A program made the position numbers and the translations under genes. The notes under the pieces are model-generated. The model made no database searches, was not told the DNA's origin, and saw nothing but the letters and a program-made list of their open reading frames with translations. DNA of 64,000 nt from JAIQFF01 sp963725615. Lineage in GTDB: Bacteria > Acidobacteriota > Terriglobia > Terriglobales > Acidobacteriaceae. Positions 46,487 to 54,353 of this stretch are shown piece after piece. Where the stretch lies: NCBI GenBank assembly GCA_963725615.1, contig CAVRZO010000003.1, forward strand, positions 496,001-560,000, written 5' to 3'. Numbering within the stretch: position 1 is the first letter of the stretch; each line of letters opens with the position of its first letter.

Positions 46487-47260
46487 CTAAATCTCAAATT
46501 CCAGTTTCATCCCGTCGTACGAAAGCCGCACATTTGCCGGCAGCGATGCGTTGGTCTCTTCATGTGGCAGATCGTGGCAGATGTGAGTAAAGAACGCGCG
46601 CCGGGGCTTGACGCGCTCCACGATGCGCAGCGAATTCTCGACTGTCGAATGCGTGGGATGCGGCTTGTGCCGCAGCGCGTCGAGAAACAGAATGTCGAGG
46701 TCACGCAGCTGATCAAAAGAAGCTTCAGGTACGACGCTATGATCAGTCAGATACGCAGCCGACCCAAAGCGATAGCCGTAGATCTCAGTCTCGCCGTGGA
46801 TCACGGTCACAGGCTCGAAGCGCGCACCGAACAACGCCAGGGATCCATCCAGCGGCTTGAGCTCCACCTGCGGTAGTCCGCCGAATTTGTATTCCGCGTC
46901 GAAGATATAGCGGAACATGTTGCGTATGAATTCGGCCACATCAGGACGGGCATAGAGCGGCAGCTTGCCGGGCTTGTGGCGAAAACTCAACGGCCGCAGG
47001 TCGTCAATGCCGAGAATATGGTCGGCGTGGGCGTGGGTGTAGAGCACCGCATCCAGGCTGCGAATATTCTCGCGGATCGCCTGCTCCCGGAAATCCGGAG
47101 TGGTGTCGATGAGCACACTTTTCCCGCCATATTCAATCAGCACGGAAGGCCGGGTGCGCCGGTCGCGCGGGTCGGGAGATCGGCAGACGGCGCAATCGCA
47201 GCCAATGGTGGGCACGCCCATGGACGTACCGCTACCCAGCACCGTCAGCGTGGCTTTCAT
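46487..47260 (-). CDS. MBL-fold metallohydrolase (PhnP-like)
   Basis: 257 residues from the ATG at 47260, which overlaps the previous stop as ATGA. Metal-binding motifs are 'THAHADHILGIDDL' (HxHxDH), a His in 'VTVIHGET', Asp in 'FLDALRHKPHPTHST' and a late His in 'FFTHICHD'. 'GSGTSMGVPTIGCDCAVC' at the N-terminus carries the Cys cluster of the PhnP/cyclic-phosphodiesterase subgroup, which can bind a structural zinc. It probably hydrolyses a phosphodiester in the cytoplasm; the physiological substrate is unknown. It is third in the ygfZ-DUF1844-MBL operon. Confidence 0.9.
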   Translation of the reverse strand: MKATLTVLGSGTSMGVPTIGCDCAVCRSPDPRDRRTRPSVLIEYGGKSVLIDTTPDFREQAIRENIRSLDAVLYTHAHADHILGIDDLRPLSFRHKPGKLPLYARPDVAEFIRNMFRYIFDAEYKFGGLPQVELKPLDGSLALFGARFEPVTVIHGETEIYGYRFGSAAYLTDHSVVPEASFDQLRDLDILFLDALRHKPHPTHSTVENSLRIVERVKPRRAFFTHICHDLPHEETNASLPANVRLSYDGMKLEFEI

Positions 47261-47856
47261 CGTTTCGCAGGATTCGTGCCCGTCGCCTGTGGTGGACGGG
47301 CCAGGGCGTTGGTTACTTCTACGTAGGCCATGCGCAGTTCGTAGAGACAATTCTGCAGGAAATTTTCTTCCACTGGCGTGAGATTTCCCTTGGTCTTTTC
47401 GGCGAGCAGGCCGAGCGTGTCAACGGTCTGGCGCGCCCCCAAAAGATCAATCCGCGGCTGCCCTCTTTCCTCTTGCATCAATCCCAGTTGCAGCATGGCG
47501 GTCATGTAGAGCGAAGCCATGAAGCGCTCGAAGGTCATTGCCATTTCTTTGGCGGAGTGGCCGCTTAGTTCGACGCGGGCATCGAGTTCCTTCGCCGATT
47601 TGTGATAGGCATCGGCCTGTTCCTTCTGCTCCGCCGCGGTGGGAGGTGGCGGAGCGGACGGATCGAGTCCCGACGGTGCCGACTGATCGAGCGCGGAAGG
47701 CTCAGCTGCAATCGAGGTGACCTTCGTCTCCGCCGCCGGGGGAGTTGGTTTCGCGGTGGACACTTCTTCTTCGCTCACTTCGCGGCGCAGTTCACCATCG
47801 GATGTGAACAGTCGCCGGTCCGTTACGGTAAAGCTTTCCTGTTTTTTGTCAGACAT
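47257..47856 (-). CDS. DUF1844-domain protein
   Basis: 199 residues. The N-terminal half (about 1-95) is low-complexity, rich in Ala, Pro, Glu and Ser and probably disordered. The C-terminal half matches DUF1844: 'FERFMASLYMTAMLQLGLMQ', 'IDLLGARQTVDTLGLLAEKT' and 'GNLTPVEENFLQNCLYELRM'. Function is unknown; the domain is often encoded near the MBL hydrolase in Acidobacteriota. Its stop overlaps the MBL start, and it starts 22 nt after the ygfZ stop. Confidence 0.85.
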   Translation of the reverse strand: MSDKKQESFTVTDRRLFTSDGELRREVSEEEVSTAKPTPPAAETKVTSIAAEPSALDQSAPSGLDPSAPPPPTAAEQKEQADAYHKSAKELDARVELSGHSAKEMAMTFERFMASLYMTAMLQLGLMQEERGQPRIDLLGARQTVDTLGLLAEKTKGNLTPVEENFLQNCLYELRMAYVEVTNALARPPQATGTNPAKR

Positions 47857-47877
47857 AATTCGTTTTCCTTCTTCGAA

Positions 47878-48912
47878 CTACTTCAATATTTCCGAAAACG
47901 GCAAATTTGCCACGGTAGCGGCGCTGCCATCGGCCTCAACTTGCTTGCCCGGTGTGGCAACTTCGCGACGGATATAACCGAGCGCCAGGCGGCGTTCGCT
48001 GCCGGCTGCAGGCAGGGAAGCGGAGCTGGTGATTTCGCCGACGTCTTTTCCGTCCAGTTGAAGTTTGCTGCCGACCGCAGGCAGTTGCCCTTCGATCGCA
48101 AAGCCAGTGAATTTGCGGCGAACCTGTCCGCGCGATCGGATGCGCTCCACAATCTCCTGGCCCACGTAGCAGCCCTTGGAAAAATTCAAAGCGCGTTCCT
48201 GCTCGGTCTCCTGGGGCAAGTCGCGTTCGCGGATGTCGACGCCGTAGCGCGGAATTCCGGCCGCAATGCGCAACAGATCGAGAGCTGCGCTCCCCACCGG
48301 CCTCGCCCCCGCGTTCACCAGCCCTGCAGAAACTCTCTCGCTGTCGCCGGGCGCCAGCCACAATTCGAAAGACTCCACCTGCGGGTTATCTCCGCGGACC
48401 ACGGTCACGCCGGTTTGCTGCCACATTATCTCGACAAATTGCAGTGGCTTGAGCTCGGGTACTTCAAATCCCGCCGCCTGCAGCGTTTCTCGGGACTTCG
48501 GTCCCGCGATTCCGACAGCGCTCAAACGGTCGCTGACATTGGCCACCTCGACGTCGTCCATGATGATGTACTTGTCGAAGACGGCGAGGATTTTCTCCAC
48601 CTGCGATCGGTCGGTATCAACGAGCAGCGACTCTCCTCGATTGTAGGCGTACAAATCGCCCAGAATATGTCCCTGCGGGTTGAGCAGAAAAGCGTATACG
48701 CCACGCCCGGCCTCCAGATCGCGGACATTGTTCGTTACCATGCCGTTCAGCCAGCGCGTCCGATCTCCGCCGGTAAGCGAAATCTTGGCTCGCGAACTGA
48801 GCTCGTGGACTCCAGATGCGGAAACCAGGGCCTGGAACTCGGCGCGTACATCGCCCTGCTCGGCCATGGCGGGCTGTGTCGCGACGCTGTCATTCTGTGC
48901 CATCACGCTCAT
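47878..48912 (-). CDS. ygfZ: YgfZ/GcvT-type folate-binding protein
   Basis: 344 residues. The YgfZ signature is 'KGCYVGQEIVERIRSRGQVR' (K-G-C-Y-x-G-Q-E). The N-terminal GcvT-like domain has 'ISLTGGDRTRWLNGMVTNNV' and 'NPQGHILGDLY'. Family members bind folate and help iron-sulfur enzymes and tRNA modification. It is first gene of an operon with DUF1844 and the MBL hydrolase. The start at 48912 has a nearby 'GAGAAA', and a second Met at residue 4 is possible. It is transcribed divergently from the dehydrogenase gene across a large palindrome. Confidence 0.92.
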   Translation of the reverse strand: MSVMAQNDSVATQPAMAEQGDVRAEFQALVSASGVHELSSRAKISLTGGDRTRWLNGMVTNNVRDLEAGRGVYAFLLNPQGHILGDLYAYNRGESLLVDTDRSQVEKILAVFDKYIIMDDVEVANVSDRLSAVGIAGPKSRETLQAAGFEVPELKPLQFVEIMWQQTGVTVVRGDNPQVESFELWLAPGDSERVSAGLVNAGARPVGSAALDLLRIAAGIPRYGVDIRERDLPQETEQERALNFSKGCYVGQEIVERIRSRGQVRRKFTGFAIEGQLPAVGSKLQLDGKDVGEITSSASLPAAGSERRLALGYIRREVATPGKQVEADGSAATVANLPFSEILK

Positions 48913-48940
48913 TTTCTCTTGATTTGATTATAGCGGACTG

Positions 48941-49008
48941 ATGGAGGACGGGCGTCCCGCCCGTCAGGCAATGGCCGTCATGACGGGCGGAGACGCCCGT
49001 CCTTCCAT
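48941..49008. repeat. long near-perfect palindrome between divergent genes
   Basis: GGA-GGACGGGCGTC-CCGCCCGTCA (48943-48966) pairs with TGACGGGCGGAGACGCCCGTCC and TTCC (48981-49006). The stem is about 24 bp with only two single-base bulges and a 14-nt loop. It lies between the starts of ygfZ and the dehydrogenase gene, so it is not a terminator by position. Confidence 0.8.
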
Positions 49009-49056
49009 GTAAGAGTGGAATGACAAGCGCCGACCGAGTTGATAACCTTCCAACCC

Positions 49057-50124
49057 GTGAGCCAAAAGAAGCGAATCGCCATCATTCCCGGGGACGGCAT
49101 CGGCCCCGAGGTCATCGTTCAGGCCGTGGACGTCATCCAAGCCTCGGGTGCCGCCGTCGAGTTGACCCATTTCGACTGGAGCGCCAATCGCTACCTGGCT
49201 GACGGCGTCACTGTCCCGCCCGACGGCTTCGCCATGCTGGAACGCGATTTCGACGCCATCCTGTTGGGCGCATTCGGCGATCCTCGAGTGGCTTCGAATA
49301 TTCACGCCAGGGAGATCCTGCTGGGCATGCGCTTCAAGATGGACTTGTACGCCAACGTGCGTCCGGTGCGCCTGCTCGATGCATCGTTATGCCCGCTGAA
49401 AGGAATCGAACCCAGGGACATTGATTTTGTCGTGGTGCGCGAAAACACCGAGGGCGTATACGTTGACGCCGGGGGCGTGTTCAAGCACGGCACGCCGGAC
49501 GAGGTCGCAGTACAGGAAGACATCAACACCCGCAAGGGCGTGGAGAGAGTGATCCGCTATGCCTTCGATTATTGCGAGCGCCACCAGAAGCAGGATGGCA
49601 CTGCGCGCAAGAGCGTCCTCATGTGCGACAAGTCGAACGCCATGACCTACGCGGGGGGATTGTGGCAGCGCGTCTTCAAGGAAGTGAGCCGCGAGTATCC
49701 GCAGATCACTCCCCAGCACATGTATGTGGACGCCCTCTGCACCCAAATGGTGCGCGACCCACGGCAGTTCGACGTAATCGTGACCAACAATATGTTCGGC
49801 GACATCATCACCGACCTGGCCGCCGGACTGCAGGGCGGGCTCGGCATGGCGGCCAGTGGGAATATCCATCCGGGGAGAACGTCGATGTTCGAGCCGGTAC
49901 ACGGGTCCGCGCCGCCGCTTGCAGGAAAGAATGCAGCCAACCCGCTGGGCGCAGTCCTGACCGCGGCGATGATGCTGGCGCATTTGGGGATGACGCCGGA
50001 GGCTGAACGGATCGAAGCCGTAGTGCTGGAAGCGGTAAGGCAAAAGAAGACCACGCAGGATATCGGTGGGAGTTTGGGGACGCGCGAAGCGGGGGAATGG
50101 GTGGCGAAAAGAGTGAGAAGCTGA
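49057..50124 (+). CDS. 3-isopropylmalate/isocitrate-type beta-decarboxylating dehydrogenase
   Basis: 355 residues from the GTG at 49057, giving 'MSQKKRIAIIPGDGIGPEV'; a TTG at 49039 would add six residues. Family motifs are 'GFAMLERDFDAILLGAFGDP', 'MDLYANVRPVRL' (substrate Arg), 'VVRENTEGVYVDAGG' (catalytic Tyr), 'DKSNAMTYAGGLW', the metal Asp region 'TNNMFGDIITDLAAGLQGGL', and 'EPVHGSAPPLAGKNAANP' for NAD binding. It oxidises and decarboxylates a malate-type substrate. LeuB is likely, but tartrate/malate dehydrogenase paralogs look similar and no leu genes are adjacent. It is upstream of the REP array. Confidence 0.88.
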   Translation: MSQKKRIAIIPGDGIGPEVIVQAVDVIQASGAAVELTHFDWSANRYLADGVTVPPDGFAMLERDFDAILLGAFGDPRVASNIHAREILLGMRFKMDLYANVRPVRLLDASLCPLKGIEPRDIDFVVVRENTEGVYVDAGGVFKHGTPDEVAVQEDINTRKGVERVIRYAFDYCERHQKQDGTARKSVLMCDKSNAMTYAGGLWQRVFKEVSREYPQITPQHMYVDALCTQMVRDPRQFDVIVTNNMFGDIITDLAAGLQGGLGMAASGNIHPGRTSMFEPVHGSAPPLAGKNAANPLGAVLTAAMMLAHLGMTPEAERIEAVVLEAVRQKKTTQDIGGSLGTREAGEWVAKRVRS

Positions 50125-50151
50125 CTCGATCTCTCGACAAAAAACACGCCA

Positions 50152-50215
50152 CAGCGGCTAAAGCCGCGTCCTGTCGCGTTTCTTTCCGCACGGCTGGAAG
50201 CCCTGCGCTTCCACG
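50152..50215 (+). repeat. REP-like doublet, plus orientation (left flank)
   Basis: CAGCGGCTAAAGCCGC and, 24 nt later, CGCACGGCTGGAAGCCCTGC with GCTTCCACGG. It is the same pair of palindromes as at 51338-51402 and inverted relative to the three copies in between. Confidence 0.75.
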
Positions 50216-50339
50216 GTAGGTCGGAGTCTGGTTTTGCGTTCGGACGAATACGTAGATGAGACTCGCCCATCGCGCGGCAATTCTCCATCTCGACCAATTT
50301 GCTCAAGAGGTGCCACAGGCGGCCGCGGCGCCGTGGAAG

Positions 50340-50360
50340 GGCACGGCTTCCAGCCGTGCC
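50340..50360 (-). repeat. REP hairpin, unit 1
   Basis: GGCACGGCT-TCC-AGCCGTGCC, 9-bp perfect stem with a 3-nt loop. Confidence 0.8.
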
Positions 50361-50590
50361 AATAAAAGCGTCAAGCGACCGGCTTTAGCCGCTGTGGCGC
50401 CTCATCGACCCCGAATCCGGCATGCGCAGACGAATATGGATAATCCTTGGGAAACTCAACCAGTCCCGCGTGGACGGGATTCAGATGTATATAGCGCTTG
50501 GATGAGACTCGCCCGTCGCGCGGGGCAATTCGTCATCTCGACCAATTTGCAGCTCGGAGTTCGTCACAGGCGCCGACGGCACCGTGGAAG

Positions 50591-50611
50591 GGCACGGCTT
50601 TCAGCCGTGCC
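50591..50611 (-). repeat. REP hairpin, unit 2
   Basis: GGCACGGCT-TTC-AGCCGTGCC; the stem is conserved and the loop has a C-to-T change. Confidence 0.8.
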
Positions 50612-50842
50612 AATAAAAGCGTCAAGCAACGGGCTTTAGCCGCTGTGGCGCCTCATCGACCACGAATCCGGCATGCGCGGACGAATACGGATAGTCCTTG
50701 GGAAACTCGACCAGAGCCCGCGCGGACGGGATTCAGATGTATATAGTGCTTGGATGAGACTCGCCCGTCGCGCGGGGCAGTACGTCATCTCGACCAATTT
50801 GCAGCTCGGAGTTCGTCACAGGCGCCGATGGCGCCGTGGAAG

Positions 50843-50863
50843 GGCACGGCTTCCAGCCGTGCC
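50843..50863 (-). repeat. REP hairpin, unit 3
   Basis: GGCACGGCT-TCC-AGCCGTGCC, identical to unit 1; it lies 12 nt beyond the stop of the RAYT gene. Confidence 0.8.
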
Positions 50864-50874
50864 GACAGAGAGCG

Positions 50875-51369
50875 TCAAGCGACCGGCTTTAGCCGCTGTG
50901 GCGCCTCATCAACCACGAATCCAGCACGCGCCGACGAATACGGATAATCCTTGGGAAACTCGACCAGCCCCGCGCGAACGGGATTCAGATGAATATAGCG
51001 CCTGTGCTTTTCGAAGTCCGTCAAATCCCGAATTCGATGATTCGTGAAACTCCTTTGCCAGATTTCCATTCTCGAACCGGTCTCCTTCATAAAGCGATGA
51101 GAGAATCCGCCTTTAATGAATTGCATCGCCCGTTCCACTGCAACCCCAGCCTTCGGAGCCAGCAAAAGATGAATATGGTCGGGCATAACTACGAACTCGT
51201 AGAGTTCGAAGCTACCGCGTTCGCGATAGTTAAAGATTGTTTCCAGCAACAGCCTTGCCGCCCGTCCGGACTGGAACAGGGATCGGCGTCCCCAGGTCAC
51301 AGAGGTTACGAAAAATATGCGATCCGCGAAGCTATCCACAGCGGCTAAAGCCGCCTCCTGTCGTGACAT
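50875..51369 (-). CDS. REP-associated tyrosine transposase (RAYT, TnpA_REP)
   Basis: 164 residues from an ATG at 51369; frames from 51459 or a GTG at 51339 are also open. Motifs: first strand 'RIFFVTSVTWGRRSLF', the HUH pair in 'VMPDHIHLLLAP', 'AMQFIKGGFSHRF', 'EIWQRSFTNHRI', and the catalytic Tyr helix 'HRRYIHLNPVRAGLV'. RAYTs are domesticated Y1 transposases that nick single-stranded REP hairpins. Both ends of this gene lie inside REP sequence: the last residues ('PQRLKPVA') come from one palindrome and the first ('MSRQEAALAAV') from another. It is probably functional, as all key residues are present. Confidence 0.92.
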   Translation of the reverse strand: MSRQEAALAAVDSFADRIFFVTSVTWGRRSLFQSGRAARLLLETIFNYRERGSFELYEFVVMPDHIHLLLAPKAGVAVERAMQFIKGGFSHRFMKETGSRMEIWQRSFTNHRIRDLTDFEKHRRYIHLNPVRAGLVEFPKDYPYSSARAGFVVDEAPQRLKPVA

Positions 51370-51402
51370 TTTTCGCACGGCTGGAAGCCGTGCGCTTCCA
51401 CG
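51338..51402 (+). repeat. REP-like doublet, plus orientation (right flank, over the RAYT start)
   Basis: CAGCGGCTAAAGCCGC and, 20 nt later, CGCACGGCTGGAAGCCGTGC with GCTTCCACGCG. With 50152-50215 it brackets the three inverted copies, a BIME-like arrangement around the RAYT gene. Confidence 0.75.
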
Positions 51403-51496
51403 CGCTTTCAACGTCAATTCTGAACGCAACCAGGGATGCAAAGATGTGATGTTGATCACACCAGGAGCGAGGAATTCCCGAAATGGTCAATCAAGC

Positions 51497-51976
51497 CTAA
51501 TTCCACGCCGCGCTCAGCCGTCGCAGCCCGGCCAGCGCCGCCACATATCTCTTATCCATCGCGTATGCTGCCGCGTAGCAATCTTTCGCTTTCCGCCAAT
51601 CGTGTTTGTGCTCGTACACTCGTCCCAGGTTGAAATGCGGATAGCAACGGGCTTCGTAGCGTTTGGCCACAATGGCTTTCTCGAACCACGCAATGGCCTC
51701 ATCCCACTTTTCCTGCTCGATTAGATAAGCTCCGATATCGTTGTAAGGATTTCCGAAATCGGGGTCCACCTCGATGGCCTGCAGGCATTCGGCGATGGCC
51801 CTGTCGTAGTTGCCGAGGAAGGAGTAAGTCCAACCGCGAAAGGTGTAGGCCTCGGCAGTAGGGAAGGCATCGATGGAACGGGTGTAGAAATCAATCGCTT
51901 GCCGGTACTCGCCGGCCATCTGCTGTTCGTAGCCTTTCTGAAAATACTCAGCGGCGCTTTGGCGAGGGTCCGACAT
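51497..51976 (-). CDS. TPR-repeat protein
   Basis: 159 residues from the ATG at 51976 (a TTG two codons earlier is possible). It has three to four tetratricopeptide units, for example 'AAEYFQKGYEQQMAGEYRQA', 'AEAYTFRGWTYSFLGNYDRA', 'GNPYNDIGAYLIEQEKWDEA' and 'FNLGRVYEHKHDWRKAKDCY'. There is no signal peptide, so it is cytoplasmic and probably a protein-interaction adaptor. It starts 7 nt after the stop of the methyltransferase gene, so the two are cotranscribed. The partner is unknown. Confidence 0.88.
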   Translation of the reverse strand: MSDPRQSAAEYFQKGYEQQMAGEYRQAIDFYTRSIDAFPTAEAYTFRGWTYSFLGNYDRAIAECLQAIEVDPDFGNPYNDIGAYLIEQEKWDEAIAWFEKAIVAKRYEARCYPHFNLGRVYEHKHDWRKAKDCYAAAYAMDKRYVAALAGLRRLSAAWN

Positions 51977-51983
51977 AAGCAAG

Positions 51984-52613
51984 TTAAGTTCGCCGGCCTG
52001 TCAGCAGGGCCAGTTCACGCCACTTCCAGTGGCAATCCACATCGCGGAAGCCGATCTCTCTCAACCATCCCAGTTGGACTTCCAGGTCCAGCAGTTTGTT
52101 CGAAGGGTCTTCCGTCTCCGATGTGCACCCGATGCGGCTCAAGAATTCTTCGTGAAGCTGGGGCGTGGGAGAAGCCACATGCTCGAGATTGCAAAACACT
52201 CCGCCGGGATTCAGCCTGGCATAAATCTCGGCGTAAAGCGCGCGCTTGCGTTCATGGATGAGATGATGAATGGCGAAACTGGAAACTACGGCGTCAAAAC
52301 GGCCGAGGTCGGGAAGCGGGTCTTCAAGATTGTGGGTCAACACCGTGACGGAGCGATCGTCGGCAAAACGCCGGCGCGCCGCTTCCAGCATGGCGGGAGA
52401 GAAATCAACGGCTATCGCCGTGGTGTCTGAATGCTCCATTTTGACTAGGGCAAGCAGGCGCCCGTCCCCGGTGCCGAGATCGAGGATGCGCTTTGCGGTC
52501 GGCGGAATAAATTCGAGAAGCGTCGACTCGCCTTCGACCCGGTGCGGGATCGAGTCGGCGCGGCCCAGATAGTCGAGCGCGTGCTCAGTTGAGACCCATA
52601 GATTGACGCTCAT
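51984..52613 (-). CDS. class I SAM-dependent methyltransferase
   Basis: 209 residues. SAM-binding motif I is 'RILDLGTGDGRLLALV', motif II acidic end 'AIAVDFSPAMLEAARRRF', and later 'FDAVVSSFAIHHLIHERKRA' and 'LNPGGVFCNLEHV' complete a Methyltransf_11/25-type Rossmann domain. The acceptor cannot be inferred. It forms a two-gene unit with the TPR protein and is divergent from the secreted protease gene, with only 23 nt between starts, so the two promoters must overlap coding sequence. Confidence 0.88.
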   Translation of the reverse strand: MSVNLWVSTEHALDYLGRADSIPHRVEGESTLLEFIPPTAKRILDLGTGDGRLLALVKMEHSDTTAIAVDFSPAMLEAARRRFADDRSVTVLTHNLEDPLPDLGRFDAVVSSFAIHHLIHERKRALYAEIYARLNPGGVFCNLEHVASPTPQLHEEFLSRIGCTSETEDPSNKLLDLEVQLGWLREIGFRDVDCHWKWRELALLTGRRT

Positions 52614-52636
52614 GCGAAAAGTATAAACTCATCTCA

Positions 52637-54130
52637 ATGGCTAAGTTCACAACTGGTACGCGACCCAAGGCCCCGATTCTTCGACTGCTTCTGATGCTTC
52701 TGCTGCTCTCTGCTTTCGGGCAGGCGCAGGCTTGGCAGTCGGACGGGAGACAGAGAGCCGCGGGCGAGGGCGCCCGCGCCACACAACCAACTACCCAGGC
52801 TGCTCCAGAAGAGCAGAAGATTTCGCCGCAGGAGGCGGAGAAACTCTTCCGCTCGGTGGACGAGATCCTGCGTTTTGCCAGCAAAGACACGCTCCTTCCC
52901 ATCAAGCGCGAGGTGAAGCGTCAGTTGGTCAGCCGCGACGAGGTGGAAGCTTATGTCACCAAGCACACCAGCGAGGACGAGGATGCCAAACGCCTGCGCC
53001 GGTCAGAGTTGGTGCTCAAGAAATTTGGGCTGCTGCCGCGAGACTTCGACCTGGGCAAATTTCTGGTCGCGCTGCTGAAAGAGCAAGTCGCGGGATACTA
53101 CGATCCCAAGACGAGAACGGTAAATCTCCTCGACTGGTTAGGCGCAGACCAGCAAAAGCCGGTGCTGGCCCACGAATTGACCCATGCGCTCCAGGACCAG
53201 TCTTTCAATCTCGAGAAATACATGAAGCCGTCCGAAGCCGACCTGTCCCGCAAGAAAGAAATCACCGCGCAGGACATCGAGAACGATGAGGTCAGCACCA
53301 CGCGGCAAGCCGTCGTCGAAGGCCAGGCCATGGTCGTACTTGTGGATTACATGCTGGAGCCGATGGGCCTGTCCCTGAAGGACTCGCCGCAAGTAGTCCA
53401 GTCCCTGAAGGATGGCATGCTGGTCGGCACCGCCGACGCCGTGCAATTCCGCAAAGCACCCATCTATATGAAGGAGGCCCTGACTTTCCCCTATCGCTAT
53501 GGCATCGATTTCATCGCCGACCTGCTGATCAAGGGTGGGAAGGACAAGGCCTTCGCGGAGCTCTTCCGCAATCCTCCGCGAACCACGCGCCAGATCATGG
53601 AACCGCAAACTTACCTCTCAGGTGAACGCCTGGAGCCGATGAATGTCCCCGACTTCCGGCAGGTCTTCAAGAACTATGAGCGCTTCGATGTGGGCTCCGT
53701 CGGAGAGTTCGATGTGGCCGTCCTGGTGGATCAATATGCCGGGGCTCAGGTTTCGAACAAGTTGTATCCCCACTGGCGAGGCGGTTACTACTATGCGGTT
53801 CGCTCCAAGGGCGATCCGGCCGCGCCCCTGGGCCTGCTGTACGCTTCGCGCTGGTCGAGTCCGGAGAAGGCGTCCAATTTTGCCGCGATCTACGGCTCGG
53901 CGCTCGGGAAACGCTACTTGCATGTGCACGACGTGCCGGAAGATGGCCAAGACCCGGCGATTAAAACTGACGCCTTGGATCATATGACCGGCAAAAGGGC
54001 GTGGCTGACGGAAGACGGCCCCGTCGTCATCGACGTGCAGGGCGACACTGTAGTGGTCACGGAAAGCTTGGACCAGGCCACAACGGACACTCTGCAGCAG
54101 GAAGTATTCGGAGCGGTTGCCGCCAAATAG
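52637..54130 (+). CDS. secreted HEXXH (gluzincin-like) metalloprotease of unrecognised family
   Basis: 497 residues with a signal peptide ('LRLLLMLLLLSAFGQAQAW') and a Gln/Ala/Pro-rich linker. Zinc motif 'LAHELTHALQDQ' (His179, Glu180, His183), with a likely third ligand Glu228 in 'VVEGQAMVV', 49 residues after the first His. 'QVAGYYDPKTRTVNLL' just before the motif is a typical substrate strand. The C-terminal 180 residues are beta-rich with 'HWRGGYYYAVRSKGD'. I do not recognise the family. It is intact, so a functional periplasmic or extracellular peptidase is likely. Confidence 0.75.
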   Translation: MAKFTTGTRPKAPILRLLLMLLLLSAFGQAQAWQSDGRQRAAGEGARATQPTTQAAPEEQKISPQEAEKLFRSVDEILRFASKDTLLPIKREVKRQLVSRDEVEAYVTKHTSEDEDAKRLRRSELVLKKFGLLPRDFDLGKFLVALLKEQVAGYYDPKTRTVNLLDWLGADQQKPVLAHELTHALQDQSFNLEKYMKPSEADLSRKKEITAQDIENDEVSTTRQAVVEGQAMVVLVDYMLEPMGLSLKDSPQVVQSLKDGMLVGTADAVQFRKAPIYMKEALTFPYRYGIDFIADLLIKGGKDKAFAELFRNPPRTTRQIMEPQTYLSGERLEPMNVPDFRQVFKNYERFDVGSVGEFDVAVLVDQYAGAQVSNKLYPHWRGGYYYAVRSKGDPAAPLGLLYASRWSSPEKASNFAAIYGSALGKRYLHVHDVPEDGQDPAIKTDALDHMTGKRAWLTEDGPVVIDVQGDTVVVTESLDQATTDTLQQEVFGAVAAK

Positions 54131-54139
54131 CTTTTGATC

Positions 54140-54283
54140 GTGTGGGACCGGGTCGGAGCCTGCCCTGAGCGAAGTCGAAGGGACCCGGTAAGGTGGTGCG
54201 GAGCACCGCTACCGGATTTGCATCAATTGGAAGAACTGCGGCCCTCCGGGCCGCCCGACCGGGTCGGAGACCCGGTCCCACAC
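54140..54283. repeat. MITE-like palindromic element with 15-bp terminal inverted repeats
   Basis: GTGTGGGACCGGGTC (54140-54154) and GACCCGGTCCCACAC (54269-54283) are perfect inverted repeats 144 bp apart. Inside are CTGAGCGAAGTCGAAGG, a common intergenic repeat, and smaller hairpins GGTGCGGAGCACC and GCGGCCCTCCGGGCCGC. There is no reading frame of note. Confidence 0.75.
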
Positions 54284-54353
54284 AGCCAGCAATGCTTCCT
54301 TCTGTATAATCACCACTTTGTCAGAGGATATTCGAAACTTCTGAGGAGACCTG

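Larger units (their letters stand above)
50255..51003. repeat. three tandem ~250-bp units carrying REP palindromes and RAYT 3' ends
   Basis: Units start at 50255, 50501 and 50753 with GATGAGACTCGCC. Each contains a spacer, a GGCACGGCT/AGCCGTGCC hairpin, a GGCTTTAGCC palindrome and (minus strand) a RAYT C-terminal coding tail. Unit 1 still encodes 'RYIHLNPVHAGLVEFPKDYP' and 'YSSAHAGFGVDEAP' in one frame; unit 2 has a 1-nt frame change; unit 3 runs into the intact RAYT gene. Many synonymous-type differences separate the units, so they are old duplications rather than assembly duplication. Confidence 0.85.

Noticed and set aside
50255..51003. CRISPR array at the tandem repeats near 50.3-51.0 kb
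   Set aside because: The units are about 250 bp and contain coding tails and REP hairpins; there is no regular short repeat-spacer pattern and no cas gene.
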